A stretch of 64,000 bases of DNA. It comes from Verrucomicrobiales bacterium (GTDB lineage Bacteria; Verrucomicrobiota; Verrucomicrobiia; Verrucomicrobiales; V1-33). The stretch spans positions 1-64,000 of the forward strand of contig JAQGPJ010000005.1 in the NCBI GenBank assembly GCA_028293125.1, in the 5' to 3' direction. Made by a program: the position numbers and the translations under genes. Positions within the stretch are counted from its first letter, which is position 1; the number at the start of each line of letters is the position of its first letter. Positions 8,754-18,122 of this stretch are shown piece by piece. The notes under the pieces are model-generated. The model was not told the origin of the DNA. It saw nothing but the letters and a program-made list of their open reading frames with translations, and did no database searches.

Positions 8754-11420
8754 ATGCCCCCCCTCTCCAGTGCCGTCCTCATCATTTTCCTCCTCACGGC
8801 CTCCCTGTCCCGGCTGGCGGCGGTGGCCCCGGCGGTGGCGGCGGGGGACGGCTTCACCCTTTTGCTGAAGGCGGACGGCACGGTGCTGGCCACGGGCGTC
8901 AATCAATCCGGGCAGCTGGGCGACGGCACGGCCACCGGCCACGGCACCCCGCAGCCAGTGGCCGGTCTGAGCGGGGTGCAGGCCATGGCGGCGGGGGCCA
9001 GCCACAGTTTGTTTCTGAAAACCGACGGGACGGTGTGGGCCGCGGGGCGGAATTATTCCGGACAGCTGGGGGACGGCACCGGGATAAATCGCAGCTCCGC
9101 TCAGCCGGTGACCGGTTTGACCGGGGTGCGGGCCATCGCCGCCGGCGATTACCACAGTTTGTTTCTGAAAACCGACGGCACGGTGTGGGTCGCCGGCCTC
9201 AACGAATCCGGCCAGCTGGGGGATGGCACCACCACCGCCCGCTTCACCCCGGTGCGGGTGATGGAGGGGATAAAGGCCATCGCGGCAGGGGCCAAAAGCA
9301 GTTTTTTCCTGAAAATGAACGGCACCGTCCGGGCCGCCGGGGAGAATGCCTCCGGGCAGCTGGGGGACGGGACTGTCAAAAACCGGCCGGTGCCAGCCCC
9401 GGTGAAGGCCTTGGGCAGCACTCAGGAGCTGACCGGGGTGGCGTCCGTTTCGGCGGGCGGCGCACACACGTTTTTCCTGAAGTCGGACGGTGCCGTTTTC
9501 GCCACCGGGCTTAATGTTTACGGTGAGCTCAGTGATGGATCCATGGTCAACCGCGCCACGCCGGTGCCGGTGCGCACCGGTGGCGTGCGGTCCGTCACGG
9601 CGGGACGGAACTGCACCTTTTTCCTTGGAACCGACGGAGTCCTGACCGGCGTGGGTTACAATGTGGTCGGCCAGCTGGGGGACGGAACGGAAACCAACCG
9701 CCCGGAACCGGTGGTGCTCATGACCAGCGTGGCATCCGTGGCCGCCGGCGGGGGCCACACCTGTTTCCTGAAAACCGACGGCACGGTGCTGGCCACCGGG
9801 GACAATTACAATGGCCAGCTGGGGGACGGCCGCATGGGTTACAGCACGGTCCCAGTGCCTGTCCCCGGACTGGCGGCCGGCGTGCAGGCGGTCTCGGCGG
9901 GGCAGTGGTGCAGCCTTTTCCTGAAAACCGACGGCACGGTCCTGGGGACGGGGCTCAATTTTTCGGGGCAATTGGGGGATGGCAGTGATATCAACCGGCG
10001 TTCCCCGGTGCCCTGCGCCATCAACGGAGTGAACCGCATCAGCGCCGGCTATTCGGTGAGTATCTTTATCAAAACCGACGGATCGGTGCATTTCTCGGGG
10101 GGAAACCTGTTCAGCCGGTTCGGCGGCAGTTACACCCGGCCGGTGGCGCTGCCCGCCGTGGGCGCGTGCTGGATGGCGTCGTCCGGGGAGCATGTCCTAT
10201 TTCTCCAAAGCGCGCGCACGGTTGCGGCGGCGGGTAACAATTTCATGGGGCAGCTGGGGGATGGAACCGGTGAGTACCGGCAGTCCCTGGTCCAGGCGGC
10301 CGGTGTCAGCGGGGCGGTCGGCGTGGCGGCAGGGTGGGATCACAGCCTTTTTCTGCTGGGGAACGGCACCGTGATGGCGTGCGGGCGCAACACCCAGGGC
10401 CAGCTGGGCGGATACTATGATTCCGATTGGGATGGCTGGAGCTACACCAGCCGTCTGAGCCCGCTGCCGGTGCAGGGCCTGTCCGGGATCACGGCGGTCG
10501 CCGCCGGCGGCTGGCACAGTTTTTTCCTGAAGGGCGACGGCACGGTGCTGGCGGCGGGATTCAACGGCACGGGCCAGCTGGGCGATGGGACCTCGATCGA
10601 CCGCTCCACTCCCGTTCCGGTGTCCGGTCTGCGGAATGTCCAGGCTGTCGCCGCCGGACATGACCACAGCCTGTTTCTGAAACAGGACGGCACGGTGTGG
10701 GCGGTCGGGGGCAACTTCAGCGGGCAGCTGGGGGATGGCACCACCACCATCCGCCTCCTCCCGGTTCCCGTGGCCGGCCTGCGGGATATCCAAGCCGTGG
10801 CGGCGGGGGACGGCGTGAGTTTTTTCCTGACAAAGAGCGGCGCGGTGCTGGTCAGCGGCACCAACTTCAACGGCGCGGCGGGGCTGGGCTCCCAGGACCG
10901 GTCCGCGCCCGTGGAGGTGCTGAACCTGGGACAGGATCCCGGCGCCTCCTGGCAGCGGGAGCAGTTCGGCGCGCTGGCCACCGATCCCGCGGTGTCCGGC
11001 TGGCTGGCGGATCCGGACAGGGACGGGGTGGTGAACCTGCTGGAACGCGCCTTCAACCTGCCCGCCCTGCAGTCAGGCCGCCCGGTCCTGACGCCGGGCG
11101 CTGGGAATGAGGAGGAGGGCAGGGCGGGCCTCCCATGGGTCACCCTTGTCTCCAAACCCCAGGGGCCGGTACTGGCCGTGCATTATGTCAGGCTGAAAAC
11201 CAAACTGGGGGCGGAGGCCCATGGCGGACTGGTTTACACCCCGGAGTTCTGCACCGCGCCGGACGGCGGAAGCGGGGGCGGGGAGGGGGGCGGCTGGACC
11301 GCCGCCACCGGCCCGGAGATGGTGGTGTCCATCGATGACCACTGGGAGCGGGTCACGGTGGAGGACACCGGCGGGGGCGGTGCGCGTTTTGCGAGAGTCA
11401 GGGTGGGGGGGAGAGGTTAA
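8754..11420 (+). CDS. Secreted RCC1-repeat (double beta-propeller) protein
   Basis: 888 residues with an N-terminal signal sequence (LIIFLLTASLSRLAAVAPA). Residues about 30-735 form a run of about 14 RCC1 / alpha-tubulin-suppressor-like units, each with AAG..HS.FLKTDGTV.A.G.N..GQLGDGT. Two are degenerate (near SRFGGSYTR and GGYYDSDWDGWSY). Fourteen units would make two seven-bladed propellers. A short linker follows (WLADPDRDGVVNLLERAFNL, a segment common in verrucomicrobial exoproteins), then a C-terminal beta-sandwich-like tail. Partners are unknown. The TAA stop lies inside the arm of the next hairpin element. Confidence 0.88.
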   Translation: MPPLSSAVLIIFLLTASLSRLAAVAPAVAAGDGFTLLLKADGTVLATGVNQSGQLGDGTATGHGTPQPVAGLSGVQAMAAGASHSLFLKTDGTVWAAGRNYSGQLGDGTGINRSSAQPVTGLTGVRAIAAGDYHSLFLKTDGTVWVAGLNESGQLGDGTTTARFTPVRVMEGIKAIAAGAKSSFFLKMNGTVRAAGENASGQLGDGTVKNRPVPAPVKALGSTQELTGVASVSAGGAHTFFLKSDGAVFATGLNVYGELSDGSMVNRATPVPVRTGGVRSVTAGRNCTFFLGTDGVLTGVGYNVVGQLGDGTETNRPEPVVLMTSVASVAAGGGHTCFLKTDGTVLATGDNYNGQLGDGRMGYSTVPVPVPGLAAGVQAVSAGQWCSLFLKTDGTVLGTGLNFSGQLGDGSDINRRSPVPCAINGVNRISAGYSVSIFIKTDGSVHFSGGNLFSRFGGSYTRPVALPAVGACWMASSGEHVLFLQSARTVAAAGNNFMGQLGDGTGEYRQSLVQAAGVSGAVGVAAGWDHSLFLLGNGTVMACGRNTQGQLGGYYDSDWDGWSYTSRLSPLPVQGLSGITAVAAGGWHSFFLKGDGTVLAAGFNGTGQLGDGTSIDRSTPVPVSGLRNVQAVAAGHDHSLFLKQDGTVWAVGGNFSGQLGDGTTTIRLLPVPVAGLRDIQAVAAGDGVSFFLTKSGAVLVSGTNFNGAAGLGSQDRSAPVEVLNLGQDPGASWQREQFGALATDPAVSGWLADPDRDGVVNLLERAFNLPALQSGRPVLTPGAGNEEEGRAGLPWVTLVSKPQGPVLAVHYVRLKTKLGAEAHGGLVYTPEFCTAPDGGSGGGEGGGWTAATGPEMVVSIDDHWERVTVEDTGGGGARFARVRVGGRG

Positions 11421-11588
11421 AGGGTTCAGGATTCAGGAGAAAAGGCTGCAGGATGGACTGAGTGGACAAACTGAAACCCGCCCGGGAGAAGAAGGGGCTG
11501 TTCCAAGCTTCTGAACATCATGAACCCATGAGCCCGACACCCAATAACCAACCATCCCCTGAACCCTGAACCCTTCAACCTCTTTTCC
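11409..11588 (+). repeat. Intergenic heptamer hairpin element (GGGTTCA arm type)
   Basis: The left arm has GGGGAGAGGTTAAAGGGTTC then AGGATTCAGG. The right arm has CCTGAACCCTGAACCC then TTCAACCTCTTTT, its near reverse complement. The inner part holds GGATGGACTGAGTGGACAAA and a degenerate CCGGGAG...GTTCC stem. The stop codon of the RCC1 gene lies in the left arm. Confidence 0.85.
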
Positions 11589-11589
11589 C

Positions 11590-12624
11590 ATGCCGCGCAC
11601 CTCCATTCTCCTGACCTTCCATCTCCTGCTGCTGCTCCTTCTCCTGAACCCCCTCACGGCACCGGGGGCGCTGGAGAGAACCCTGGTGTCCGACAAGGTG
11701 TATCCCGCCCTGAAAACGGCGGAGGCCTGCGACCGGGCGGAGCGGGAGCGGCTGCCCATCTGCTTTTGTTATCTGGGACAGTTCGCGCCCGATGCTGAGA
11801 TGCCGATGGATCTGGACCGCGTGTGGCGGGACAGCATGGATCTGCTGGCCAAGGAGTGCGTCGTGATCGTGGGCCGGCATGGGGACCGGGGCTGGGCGGA
11901 TTTTTCCCAGCTGATTCTCCGGCGGGCCGCCACCAGCCCGCGCCATAACGCTGACGGCGTGCTGCTGGTGGACTCCTGGCAGGAGGAGCGCCTGGGTCAG
12001 GCCAAGTTCCGTTCTGCCGACCCCGGCGATCCCCGGAATCTGAAGGGAGCGCTTCCCGTGTTCTCCAAGGAGGTGGCCGGGCTGTTGAAGACGGCGGCGG
12101 CCTGGAAAAAGCTCAAGCCGGAGTCCTGGCAGGACACCAAGGGCCGCGCCATCACCGCCACCGCCGTTTCATGGAACGGGAAGACCGCTGTCCTGCGCCT
12201 GCCGACCGGCAAAACGGTGAGCCTGCCCGCCGCGACCCTCTCCGCCGAGAGCGCCGGGCGGCTGTCCAAACTGTTCCGTCCCCAAGTGCCCATGGTGAAC
12301 CCCATGGATCCCGCGGAGCTGGAATCCCATCTCGGCCGGCAGGTCTGCGTGGTGGGCCGGGAGCGGAAGGTGACGCCGGTGTCCACCATGGTGACAACGG
12401 GTGATGTCAAAACCCATTATCTGTATTTCAGCTCCCATTTCGCGATGGAGTACGGGGAGTCACTCCACAATGAGATCGCAGCGAACAACCCTGACGGTTA
12501 TCCACAGGGCCGGGGCCGGCTTTACGGTGTTCTGGAAAAAGGAAAAGTCGTTGGCAGTAAGGAGATTTACGTCATCCGGCCCGCCGACACCCGGGATTTC
12601 GGCCCTGGGATGGTGCTGGAATAA
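11590..12624 (+). CDS. Exported protein with SHD1-like segment
   Basis: 344 residues with a strong signal peptide (SILLTFHLLLLLLLLNPLTA). Residues about 38-160 may be thioredoxin-like in layout (ERERLPICFCYLGQFAP ... CVVIVGRHGD) but lack a CxxC. Residues about 175-220 (WQDTKGRAITATAVSWNGKT followed by VSLPAATLS) match the pattern of SHD1 domains, common in planctomycete and verrucomicrobial exoproteins. The C-terminus is unassigned. It sits between two large exported proteins. Role unknown. Confidence 0.65.
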   Translation: MPRTSILLTFHLLLLLLLLNPLTAPGALERTLVSDKVYPALKTAEACDRAERERLPICFCYLGQFAPDAEMPMDLDRVWRDSMDLLAKECVVIVGRHGDRGWADFSQLILRRAATSPRHNADGVLLVDSWQEERLGQAKFRSADPGDPRNLKGALPVFSKEVAGLLKTAAAWKKLKPESWQDTKGRAITATAVSWNGKTAVLRLPTGKTVSLPAATLSAESAGRLSKLFRPQVPMVNPMDPAELESHLGRQVCVVGRERKVTPVSTMVTTGDVKTHYLYFSSHFAMEYGESLHNEIAANNPDGYPQGRGRLYGVLEKGKVVGSKEIYVIRPADTRDFGPGMVLE

Positions 12625-12778
12625 GGAAAGAGGGGAGGTCGGATTAAAGATTCGCGTCGGATCAGGTTATTGAGGCTTGATGGGATGACGGGATGTATTA
12701 GGGTTCTGACAAAACACAGCCGGCATGCATCAACGGGGGCCGGGCTCCGCCAAATTCCGCCAGGATTCGATTTCCCTC

Positions 12779-15625
12779 ATGATCAAACGGTCCACGTTAT
12801 CCCGCCTGCTGGCCACTGCATTTCTGGCCGCGCCGACCGTCTTTTTCTCCTCCGCGTCCTCGTGTTTTGCGGCCCCGCCCGCCAATGACAGCTTTGCCAA
12901 TGCTGTCACGCTGGTCACCGGCACCCCTCTGGAGGGCACCACCCGGGAGGCTACGCTGGAGGCCGGGGAGCCCATGCCGCCGGGCTATGATGAGGATACC
13001 TATGCCCGCACGGTGTGGTGGACCTGGATGGCTCCGGTCACGGGCCGTTTTGATATTACGGCGCGGGGCAATGGTTTCGCCGCCGTGGTGGCGGTGTGGA
13101 CCGGGGACACCCCCGGGGCACTGACGCCGGTGCCGGAGGTGGATACCGGGGTGGACAGTGGCGGAACCGCCACTGGCAGGGCCCGCATCGAGGCCAGGGC
13201 GGGCACGGTTTACCGCATCGCCACCGCCAGCCGGGGGATTGACTTTGACAGACAGGGCGCCTTCACGCTCATGGCCGCCCCCTCCCCGCCGCCGCCACCG
13301 AATGACCATTTTGCCAACCGCATCCCCCTGACCACCGGCACCCTCTGGCAGGGCCCGGCCGCCGGGGCCACGCGCGAGGCCGGGGAGCCCCGCCCGCCAT
13401 CCGGGCGCAGGGGGGATGTCTCTATCTGGTTCACCTGGACGGCACCCTCCACCGGCTGGTTTTATATTGAAAAAAGCGCCGGGTTTTTCTGGGGAGCCCA
13501 ACGGCTGGCGGCTTGGACGGGCTCTGATCCCGCCGGTCTTCAGCCGGTGCAAGCAGGGGGATATGGAAGCAACCTCCTCATGCACGCGGCGGAAGGCACC
13601 ATCTATCAGATGGCGCTGATCACGGACACCTGGGATGAGCCGCCGGAGGAGGGGACACTGATCATCCGGCCCGGCCAGGAGCACTACCGTTCACAGATCA
13701 CCTCCTTCACGGTCACGCCCGGCTTTGTGGATGTGACCGGGGAGGACCGTGTGGTGAATGTGGTATTCACGGCCAAAGCCTATGCCCTGCCGGGGAATGC
13801 CGCCGTAGTGATGCGGTTCGCGGACCGGGAAATGTCCGTTCCGTTCACCAGTGCCCATCTGACATCCGGCACGCCCATGGACGGCACGTGGACCGTGCCC
13901 ATCCTCATTCCCCGCCACTTCACACCGGCCGTTGTTTGGTTTTCAATTCAGTGGGACACCTCTGAACGGGTGGGGATGGTGGAGGATTACTATCCCTTCG
14001 CCACGCCCACTGCTCCCTATCTGAGGATCACCAATACCGGAGCGGAGGACAAAACAGAGCCGGTGCTGGCCAGTGTGGAGCTGAGCCCCGGCACCGTGGA
14101 CATCACCGAGGGCGACCGGGAGACCACCGTCACCGTCAGGGCGGTGGATGCCCTGTCGGGAGTGCGCCGGATCTCCGTGTTTTTGAAGAGGAGCCAGACC
14201 GGAATGAAGGTGTCCACCCTGGTCCTGGATGCGGCCAGCCGGGTGTCCGGGACAGCCCGGGACGGCCTTTACACCGGCACGCTGACGGTCCCCGGATACC
14301 TCCATCCGGGAGTCCACGCCTTGGAGGCCGAAGTGGAGGATCTGAACGGCAACCGGCGGGAGTGGTCGGCGGAGAAGGGCAATCCCCTGCCGGGTCCCTC
14401 CAGTGGCGGAATCACCGTGCGGCGGGACACGCGGATCCACATCCGCTCCCTCACCGCGGACCCCGACCCGCTGGATATGACCGCCGGGAGCCGGGACCTC
14501 ACCGTCACCTTCCGCCTGACGGCGGACAAAGGGGCGGTGCTCAGCAGCAGCAGCTTTCTCCGGTTTGATGCCGACGGGGTGCCGGGCGGGCCGGCCCTGC
14601 GTCCTGTGAACTTCGGCGCACCCGACCGCATCCAAGGCACGGACGCCGACGGGATCTATCAGGTGCGGTTTGTGGTGCCGGAGGGCATGCCTCCGGGGGA
14701 CTATCAGGCGTCCCTTTACACGCAGTGGGTTATTTTCGGAGCGTTCTCGCAGCAGGGCTGGGATTCCCACGGATGGAAAAATCCGGATGAGACCGGGGAG
14801 CTGTATCCTTGGCCGGCCGGGGTGCCGCAGACCGTGCGGGTGGTCAACCATGGCACGGTGGACACGGAGGCGCCCACCGCGGAGCTGACGGTGCCGAATC
14901 CCGTCATGATCAGGGAGAAATCGAAGGACGGCGGGGGATGGAGGCTGGATTACCAGCTCACCGTCACCGACAACGTGGACCGATCCCCCGGCAGTTATAT
15001 TTACATGACCGACGGGCAGGGCGGGGAATGGCCCGGTGATTACGGCGGTTTCCGCCCTTTGCGGATGGACGTCCGGACCCCGCCGGGCAGCTATTTTCTG
15101 GCCGTGATGACCGTGGATGAGGTGGGCAACACCCGCACTTGGCGCAGTGACATGCCGGACTTTCCGGGGCCGTTCCGCGGGGCCGTCACCGTCCCCGTGG
15201 CCATCGATATGGCTCCCTTCTGGAGCGCGTGGAAGGCTGAGGTCTTTAACACCGCGCAGGCCGACGATGCCGCCATCAGCGGGGAGAACGCCGACCCGGA
15301 CGCCGATGGCCTGACCAATCTGATGGAGTATGCCCTTGGCCTACCCCCGCTGCAGCCGGACAACCCCGCCGCGGCCATGCCGGAGCTCGTGCGTCCGGAG
15401 GGGGGCGGCAGCGGCCTGCAGCTCCGCTGCACCCGCGCCGCCGGCCGCCGGGACCTGATCTGGACGGTGCAGGAGGCGCCCACCCCGTCCGGCCCATGGA
15501 CCCCCATCCAGATAGACCCCCAGGTGCCCCAGGAGACCAACGTCGCCCGGGAGACTATTTTCTGGCACATCTCCCCCTCCGCCACCGGCACTGGCTTCCT
15601 GCGGCTGCAAATCACGCGGCACTGA
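12779..15625 (+). CDS. Large secreted multidomain beta-sandwich protein
   Basis: 949 residues from ATG 12779, chosen because it begins a signal peptide (MIKRSTLSRLLATAFLAAPT ... CFA). Two related N-terminal modules (ANDSFANAVTLVTGTPLEGT ... VWWTWMAPVTG and PNDHFANRIPLTTGTLW ... IWFTWTAPSTG) are of a type common in Verrucomicrobiota. Three or four Ig-like segments follow (ELSPGTVDITEGDRETTVTV, LTADPDPLDMTAGSRDLTVT). Near the end is GNTRTWRSDMPDFPGPFRG, then an Asp-rich NADPDADGLTNLMEYALGL linker and a closing domain ending GTGFLRLQITRH. Probably surface-associated. Function unknown. Confidence 0.8.
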   Translation: MIKRSTLSRLLATAFLAAPTVFFSSASSCFAAPPANDSFANAVTLVTGTPLEGTTREATLEAGEPMPPGYDEDTYARTVWWTWMAPVTGRFDITARGNGFAAVVAVWTGDTPGALTPVPEVDTGVDSGGTATGRARIEARAGTVYRIATASRGIDFDRQGAFTLMAAPSPPPPPNDHFANRIPLTTGTLWQGPAAGATREAGEPRPPSGRRGDVSIWFTWTAPSTGWFYIEKSAGFFWGAQRLAAWTGSDPAGLQPVQAGGYGSNLLMHAAEGTIYQMALITDTWDEPPEEGTLIIRPGQEHYRSQITSFTVTPGFVDVTGEDRVVNVVFTAKAYALPGNAAVVMRFADREMSVPFTSAHLTSGTPMDGTWTVPILIPRHFTPAVVWFSIQWDTSERVGMVEDYYPFATPTAPYLRITNTGAEDKTEPVLASVELSPGTVDITEGDRETTVTVRAVDALSGVRRISVFLKRSQTGMKVSTLVLDAASRVSGTARDGLYTGTLTVPGYLHPGVHALEAEVEDLNGNRREWSAEKGNPLPGPSSGGITVRRDTRIHIRSLTADPDPLDMTAGSRDLTVTFRLTADKGAVLSSSSFLRFDADGVPGGPALRPVNFGAPDRIQGTDADGIYQVRFVVPEGMPPGDYQASLYTQWVIFGAFSQQGWDSHGWKNPDETGELYPWPAGVPQTVRVVNHGTVDTEAPTAELTVPNPVMIREKSKDGGGWRLDYQLTVTDNVDRSPGSYIYMTDGQGGEWPGDYGGFRPLRMDVRTPPGSYFLAVMTVDEVGNTRTWRSDMPDFPGPFRGAVTVPVAIDMAPFWSAWKAEVFNTAQADDAAISGENADPDADGLTNLMEYALGLPPLQPDNPAAAMPELVRPEGGGSGLQLRCTRAAGRRDLIWTVQEAPTPSGPWTPIQIDPQVPQETNVARETIFWHISPSATGTGFLRLQITRH

Positions 15626-16009
15626 GGAAGGGGAGCGGCGGGGGCGATTCCCAGTCCGTCCATGGAGCGGGTGATGCGGGCGCGGGAGACGCGAGCCTCC
15701 GTGAGGCTGCTGGCCACCTCACGCAGGCGCGGGGCATCATCGGTTTCAGATCAGGCGTTTTGCAAAACCGGATTTCCGCGTGGCAGGGGTGGCTTCGCTC
15801 TTGTCGGGCATCGGCGCATGCCGGCATCTTCAGTCACCAGCGGACAAGCCGGATGCCATTAGGGACGTGAAGCGGGAGGACAATTGGCGTCCTGCCGCTT
15901 CGCTTCCATGGCCTTTTGTAAATAGGACCGATGCATCGCTGACCGGAAACCGGAGCACACCTTCTTCGGAAGGCAGCAGCCTTGCGGCACCATAAAATAC
16001 ATTATGGGG
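15626..16009. other. Intergenic, 384 bp, no gene
   Basis: Lies between convergent genes. Nothing convincing is seen. The minus strand at about 15640-15720 can be read as DAPRLREVASSLTEARVSRA without a start, which might be a gene remnant, but I cannot identify it. Confidence 0.4.
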
Positions 16010-17347
16010 TTACTGGCTGGGCTGTGGAGGCTGGTCAGCAGGAAAGCGGCAGGTGAAGACGGCACCCTTTCCAAGCTCACTGGTCACGGTGACGGTGCCG
16101 CCGTGGGCCTCCACCAAGGTGCGCACGATGGCGAGGCCAAGGCCGGCGCCGCCGCCGGCGCGGCTGCGGGCTTTGTCCACGCGGTGAAAACGGTCGAAGA
16201 TGCGGGGAAGATGAGCGGGAGGAATGCCCTCCCCGGTGTCGGCGACCCGGAGAATGATGGCTCCGCCCTCCTGCGCGGCGGTGAGCGTGGCACTGTCCCC
16301 GGCGGGCGTGTGGCGGAGGGCGTTGCTGATGAGATTGCCGAGCACCTGCCCGATGGCGGGCGCATCGGCGCGGCACGGCAGGGTGGCGGGCGCGTCCACG
16401 GCGAGCGTGACGCCTTTCTCCGCCGCCACGCGCGCAAAGCGCCGGCACACGGCGCGTGCGAGGTCCGCGGCGTCACAGGGCGCGCGGTGGATGAGCGCCT
16501 GACCCGCGTCCGCCGTGGCGAGCGCGAGAAGATTTTCGGAAAGCCGGGAGAGACGCTCAATCTCCTCCCGGCAACTCGCGAGGGCGGCGCGGTAGTCATC
16601 GGCGCTGCGTTCGCGGCGCAGCGCGATGTCGATCTCCCCGCGCAGCACGGCGAGCGGAGTTCCGAGCTCATGCGCGGCATCCCCGATGAACCGGTGCTGC
16701 GCGGCTTGGATGATTTCCGACTCCTTCCGCGCCCGCTCCGCCGCTGCGAGCACCGCCGTGCGGAGAGCGGCGAGAAACAGCGCGCCGAATCCCACGAGTG
16801 ACGCCGCCATGATCCGGGTGAAGCGCTCCATGCGACGTTCCGTGTCCGGCTGGAGCAGTCCCGCCTGGGCGTAGCCATGGAACCGCAGCCCCTCCCCGGT
16901 GCCCTGTCCGGTGTGGACGGGGTAGGTGACCAGCCTCAGAGGGCGGCCGTCCGGAGTGGCGGAGTCATGCGTGCTCCAGCCCTGCCCCGGCACGGCGGCG
17001 GGCGCCAGCGTGATGCCCGGCGGCGTGTTGGAGGAGGCGGCCACCAGTCCCCCATCAAGAGTGAAGACCTGCATGAAGATATCGCGGTTGTAGTCGGCAT
17101 GGTTGCGGGTGAGCACGTCCGACAGGTCCTCAGGCCAGTCCTGCTCCCTGTCCCACCGCTCGGAAAGCGTCCCGGCGAGGAAGCGCGAGCGGTCGCGCAG
17201 GGCGAGATCAAGGAAGGCCAGATGGACTTTGTTTCCGTCGGCGAGCGTTTCCGAGACCCACGCCCGCAGGAGAAACCCGGCCAGCGCCAGCAGCGTGCCC
17301 GCGGCGAGCGCCGACCGGAACAACAGGCGGCGGTCCTCACGGCTCAT
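16010..17347 (-). CDS. Sensor histidine kinase
   Basis: 445 residues from ATG 17347, which overlaps the end of the response-regulator gene by 11 bases; an alternative start lies at 17371. TM1 is at about 11-29 (SALAAGTLLALAGFLLRAW), a periplasmic sensor region at about 30-175, and TM2 at about 180-200. Next come the H-box with His226 (AAHELGTPLAVL; Gly replaces the usual Arg), the N-box (QVLGNLISNALRHTP), and the G1/F/G2 boxes (VADTGEGIP, IFDRFHRVD, GLGLAIV). The layout is CusS/BaeS-like, but no HAMP domain is evident. It autophosphorylates and should pass phosphate to the adjacent regulator. The signal is unknown. Confidence 0.9.
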   Translation of the reverse strand: MSREDRRLLFRSALAAGTLLALAGFLLRAWVSETLADGNKVHLAFLDLALRDRSRFLAGTLSERWDREQDWPEDLSDVLTRNHADYNRDIFMQVFTLDGGLVAASSNTPPGITLAPAAVPGQGWSTHDSATPDGRPLRLVTYPVHTGQGTGEGLRFHGYAQAGLLQPDTERRMERFTRIMAASLVGFGALFLAALRTAVLAAAERARKESEIIQAAQHRFIGDAAHELGTPLAVLRGEIDIALRRERSADDYRAALASCREEIERLSRLSENLLALATADAGQALIHRAPCDAADLARAVCRRFARVAAEKGVTLAVDAPATLPCRADAPAIGQVLGNLISNALRHTPAGDSATLTAAQEGGAIILRVADTGEGIPPAHLPRIFDRFHRVDKARSRAGGGAGLGLAIVRTLVEAHGGTVTVTSELGKGAVFTCRFPADQPPQPSQ

Positions 17348-18020
17348 GGCGGGCGGGGTCGCGGATGACATAACCGGAACCCCGGACGGTGTGCACCAGC
17401 GCCGGGCCGCGTGCGTGGAGTTTTTCCCGCAGGCGGTACACGGTCACATCCACCACGTTGCTCATGGCGTCGAAATTCTCATCCCATGCATGCTCGGTGA
17501 GTGTGGTGCGTGAAATCACCCGGCCCTTGTGCCTGAGCAGATATTCGAGGATGGCGAACTCCTTCGCTGTCAGTCCCACCGCGTGCCCGCCACGGGTCAC
17601 GGTTCTGGCGTGCGGGTCCAGGAGGACATCGTCGGCGCGCAGGCGGACATCCGGCTCGGGCGAGGAGCGCCGCAGCAGAGCGTGGACGCGCGCCAGCAGC
17701 TCCTCGAAGTCGAAAGGTTTTTTCAGATAATCATCCGCCCCGCTGTTCAGTCCGCGCACGCGGTCCGCCAGCCCGCCGCGCGCGGTGAGCATCAGCACGG
17801 GCGTCCGCCTTCCCTTCGACCGGAGTTTCTCCAGCACCTGAAATCCATCCATGCCCGGCAGCATCACATCAAGCACAATGGCATCGTAATCGTTCTCCGC
17901 CGCCTGCCACGCGCCCTCGCCGCCCTCGTCGGCGGTGTCCACCGCGAAGCCCTCCTCGCGCAATCCCCGCGCAAGCAGCGCGGAGAGCTTGCGGTCATCC
18001 TCAATAAGCAGAAGTCGCAT
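17337..18020 (-). CDS. OmpR/PhoB-family response regulator
   Basis: 227 residues from ATG 18020 (MRLLLIEDDRKLSALLARGL). The receiver domain carries acidic residues at 8-9, phospho-acceptor Asp51 (VLDVMLPGMDG), Thr79 and the DDYLKKPF lysine near 100. The C-terminal winged helix includes TEHAWDENFDAMSNVVDVTV and ends VRGSGYVIRDP, close to the CusR/CopR pattern. It is co-transcribed and overlapping with the kinase. Four direct/inverted half sites in the divergent promoter gap (18059-18107) are its likely binding site. Confidence 0.92.
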   Translation of the reverse strand: MRLLLIEDDRKLSALLARGLREEGFAVDTADEGGEGAWQAAENDYDAIVLDVMLPGMDGFQVLEKLRSKGRRTPVLMLTARGGLADRVRGLNSGADDYLKKPFDFEELLARVHALLRRSSPEPDVRLRADDVLLDPHARTVTRGGHAVGLTAKEFAILEYLLRHKGRVISRTTLTEHAWDENFDAMSNVVDVTVYRLREKLHARGPALVHTVRGSGYVIRDPARHEP

Positions 18021-18058
18021 GATGAAATGGTTCCGGAATGGGGGTTTCGTCTTCCTGA

Positions 18059-18107
18059 ATGACAGAGACATGACACAAAAAGCCGCACGGTGTCATCCGG
18101 TTGTCAT
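18059..18107. promoter_or_regulatory. Symmetrical four-half-site operator between divergent genes
   Basis: The sequence contains ATGACA at 18059 and 18070 and TGTCAT at 18091 and 18102. Each pair is spaced 11 bp start to start, and the two pairs are reverse complements around a 15-bp centre (CAAAAAGCCGCACGG). OmpR/PhoB regulators typically bind tandem half sites spaced 11 bp. The site lies between the regulator start (18020) and the pectate-lyase-like start (18123), so autoregulation plus control of the divergent genes is inferred. Confidence 0.7.
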
Positions 18108-18122
18108 GCAAAGACTCCAAGA

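Noticed and set aside
15640-15720. Minus-strand peptide DAPRLREVASSLTEARVSRA as a gene remnant
   Set aside because: No start, no length, and no recognised family.
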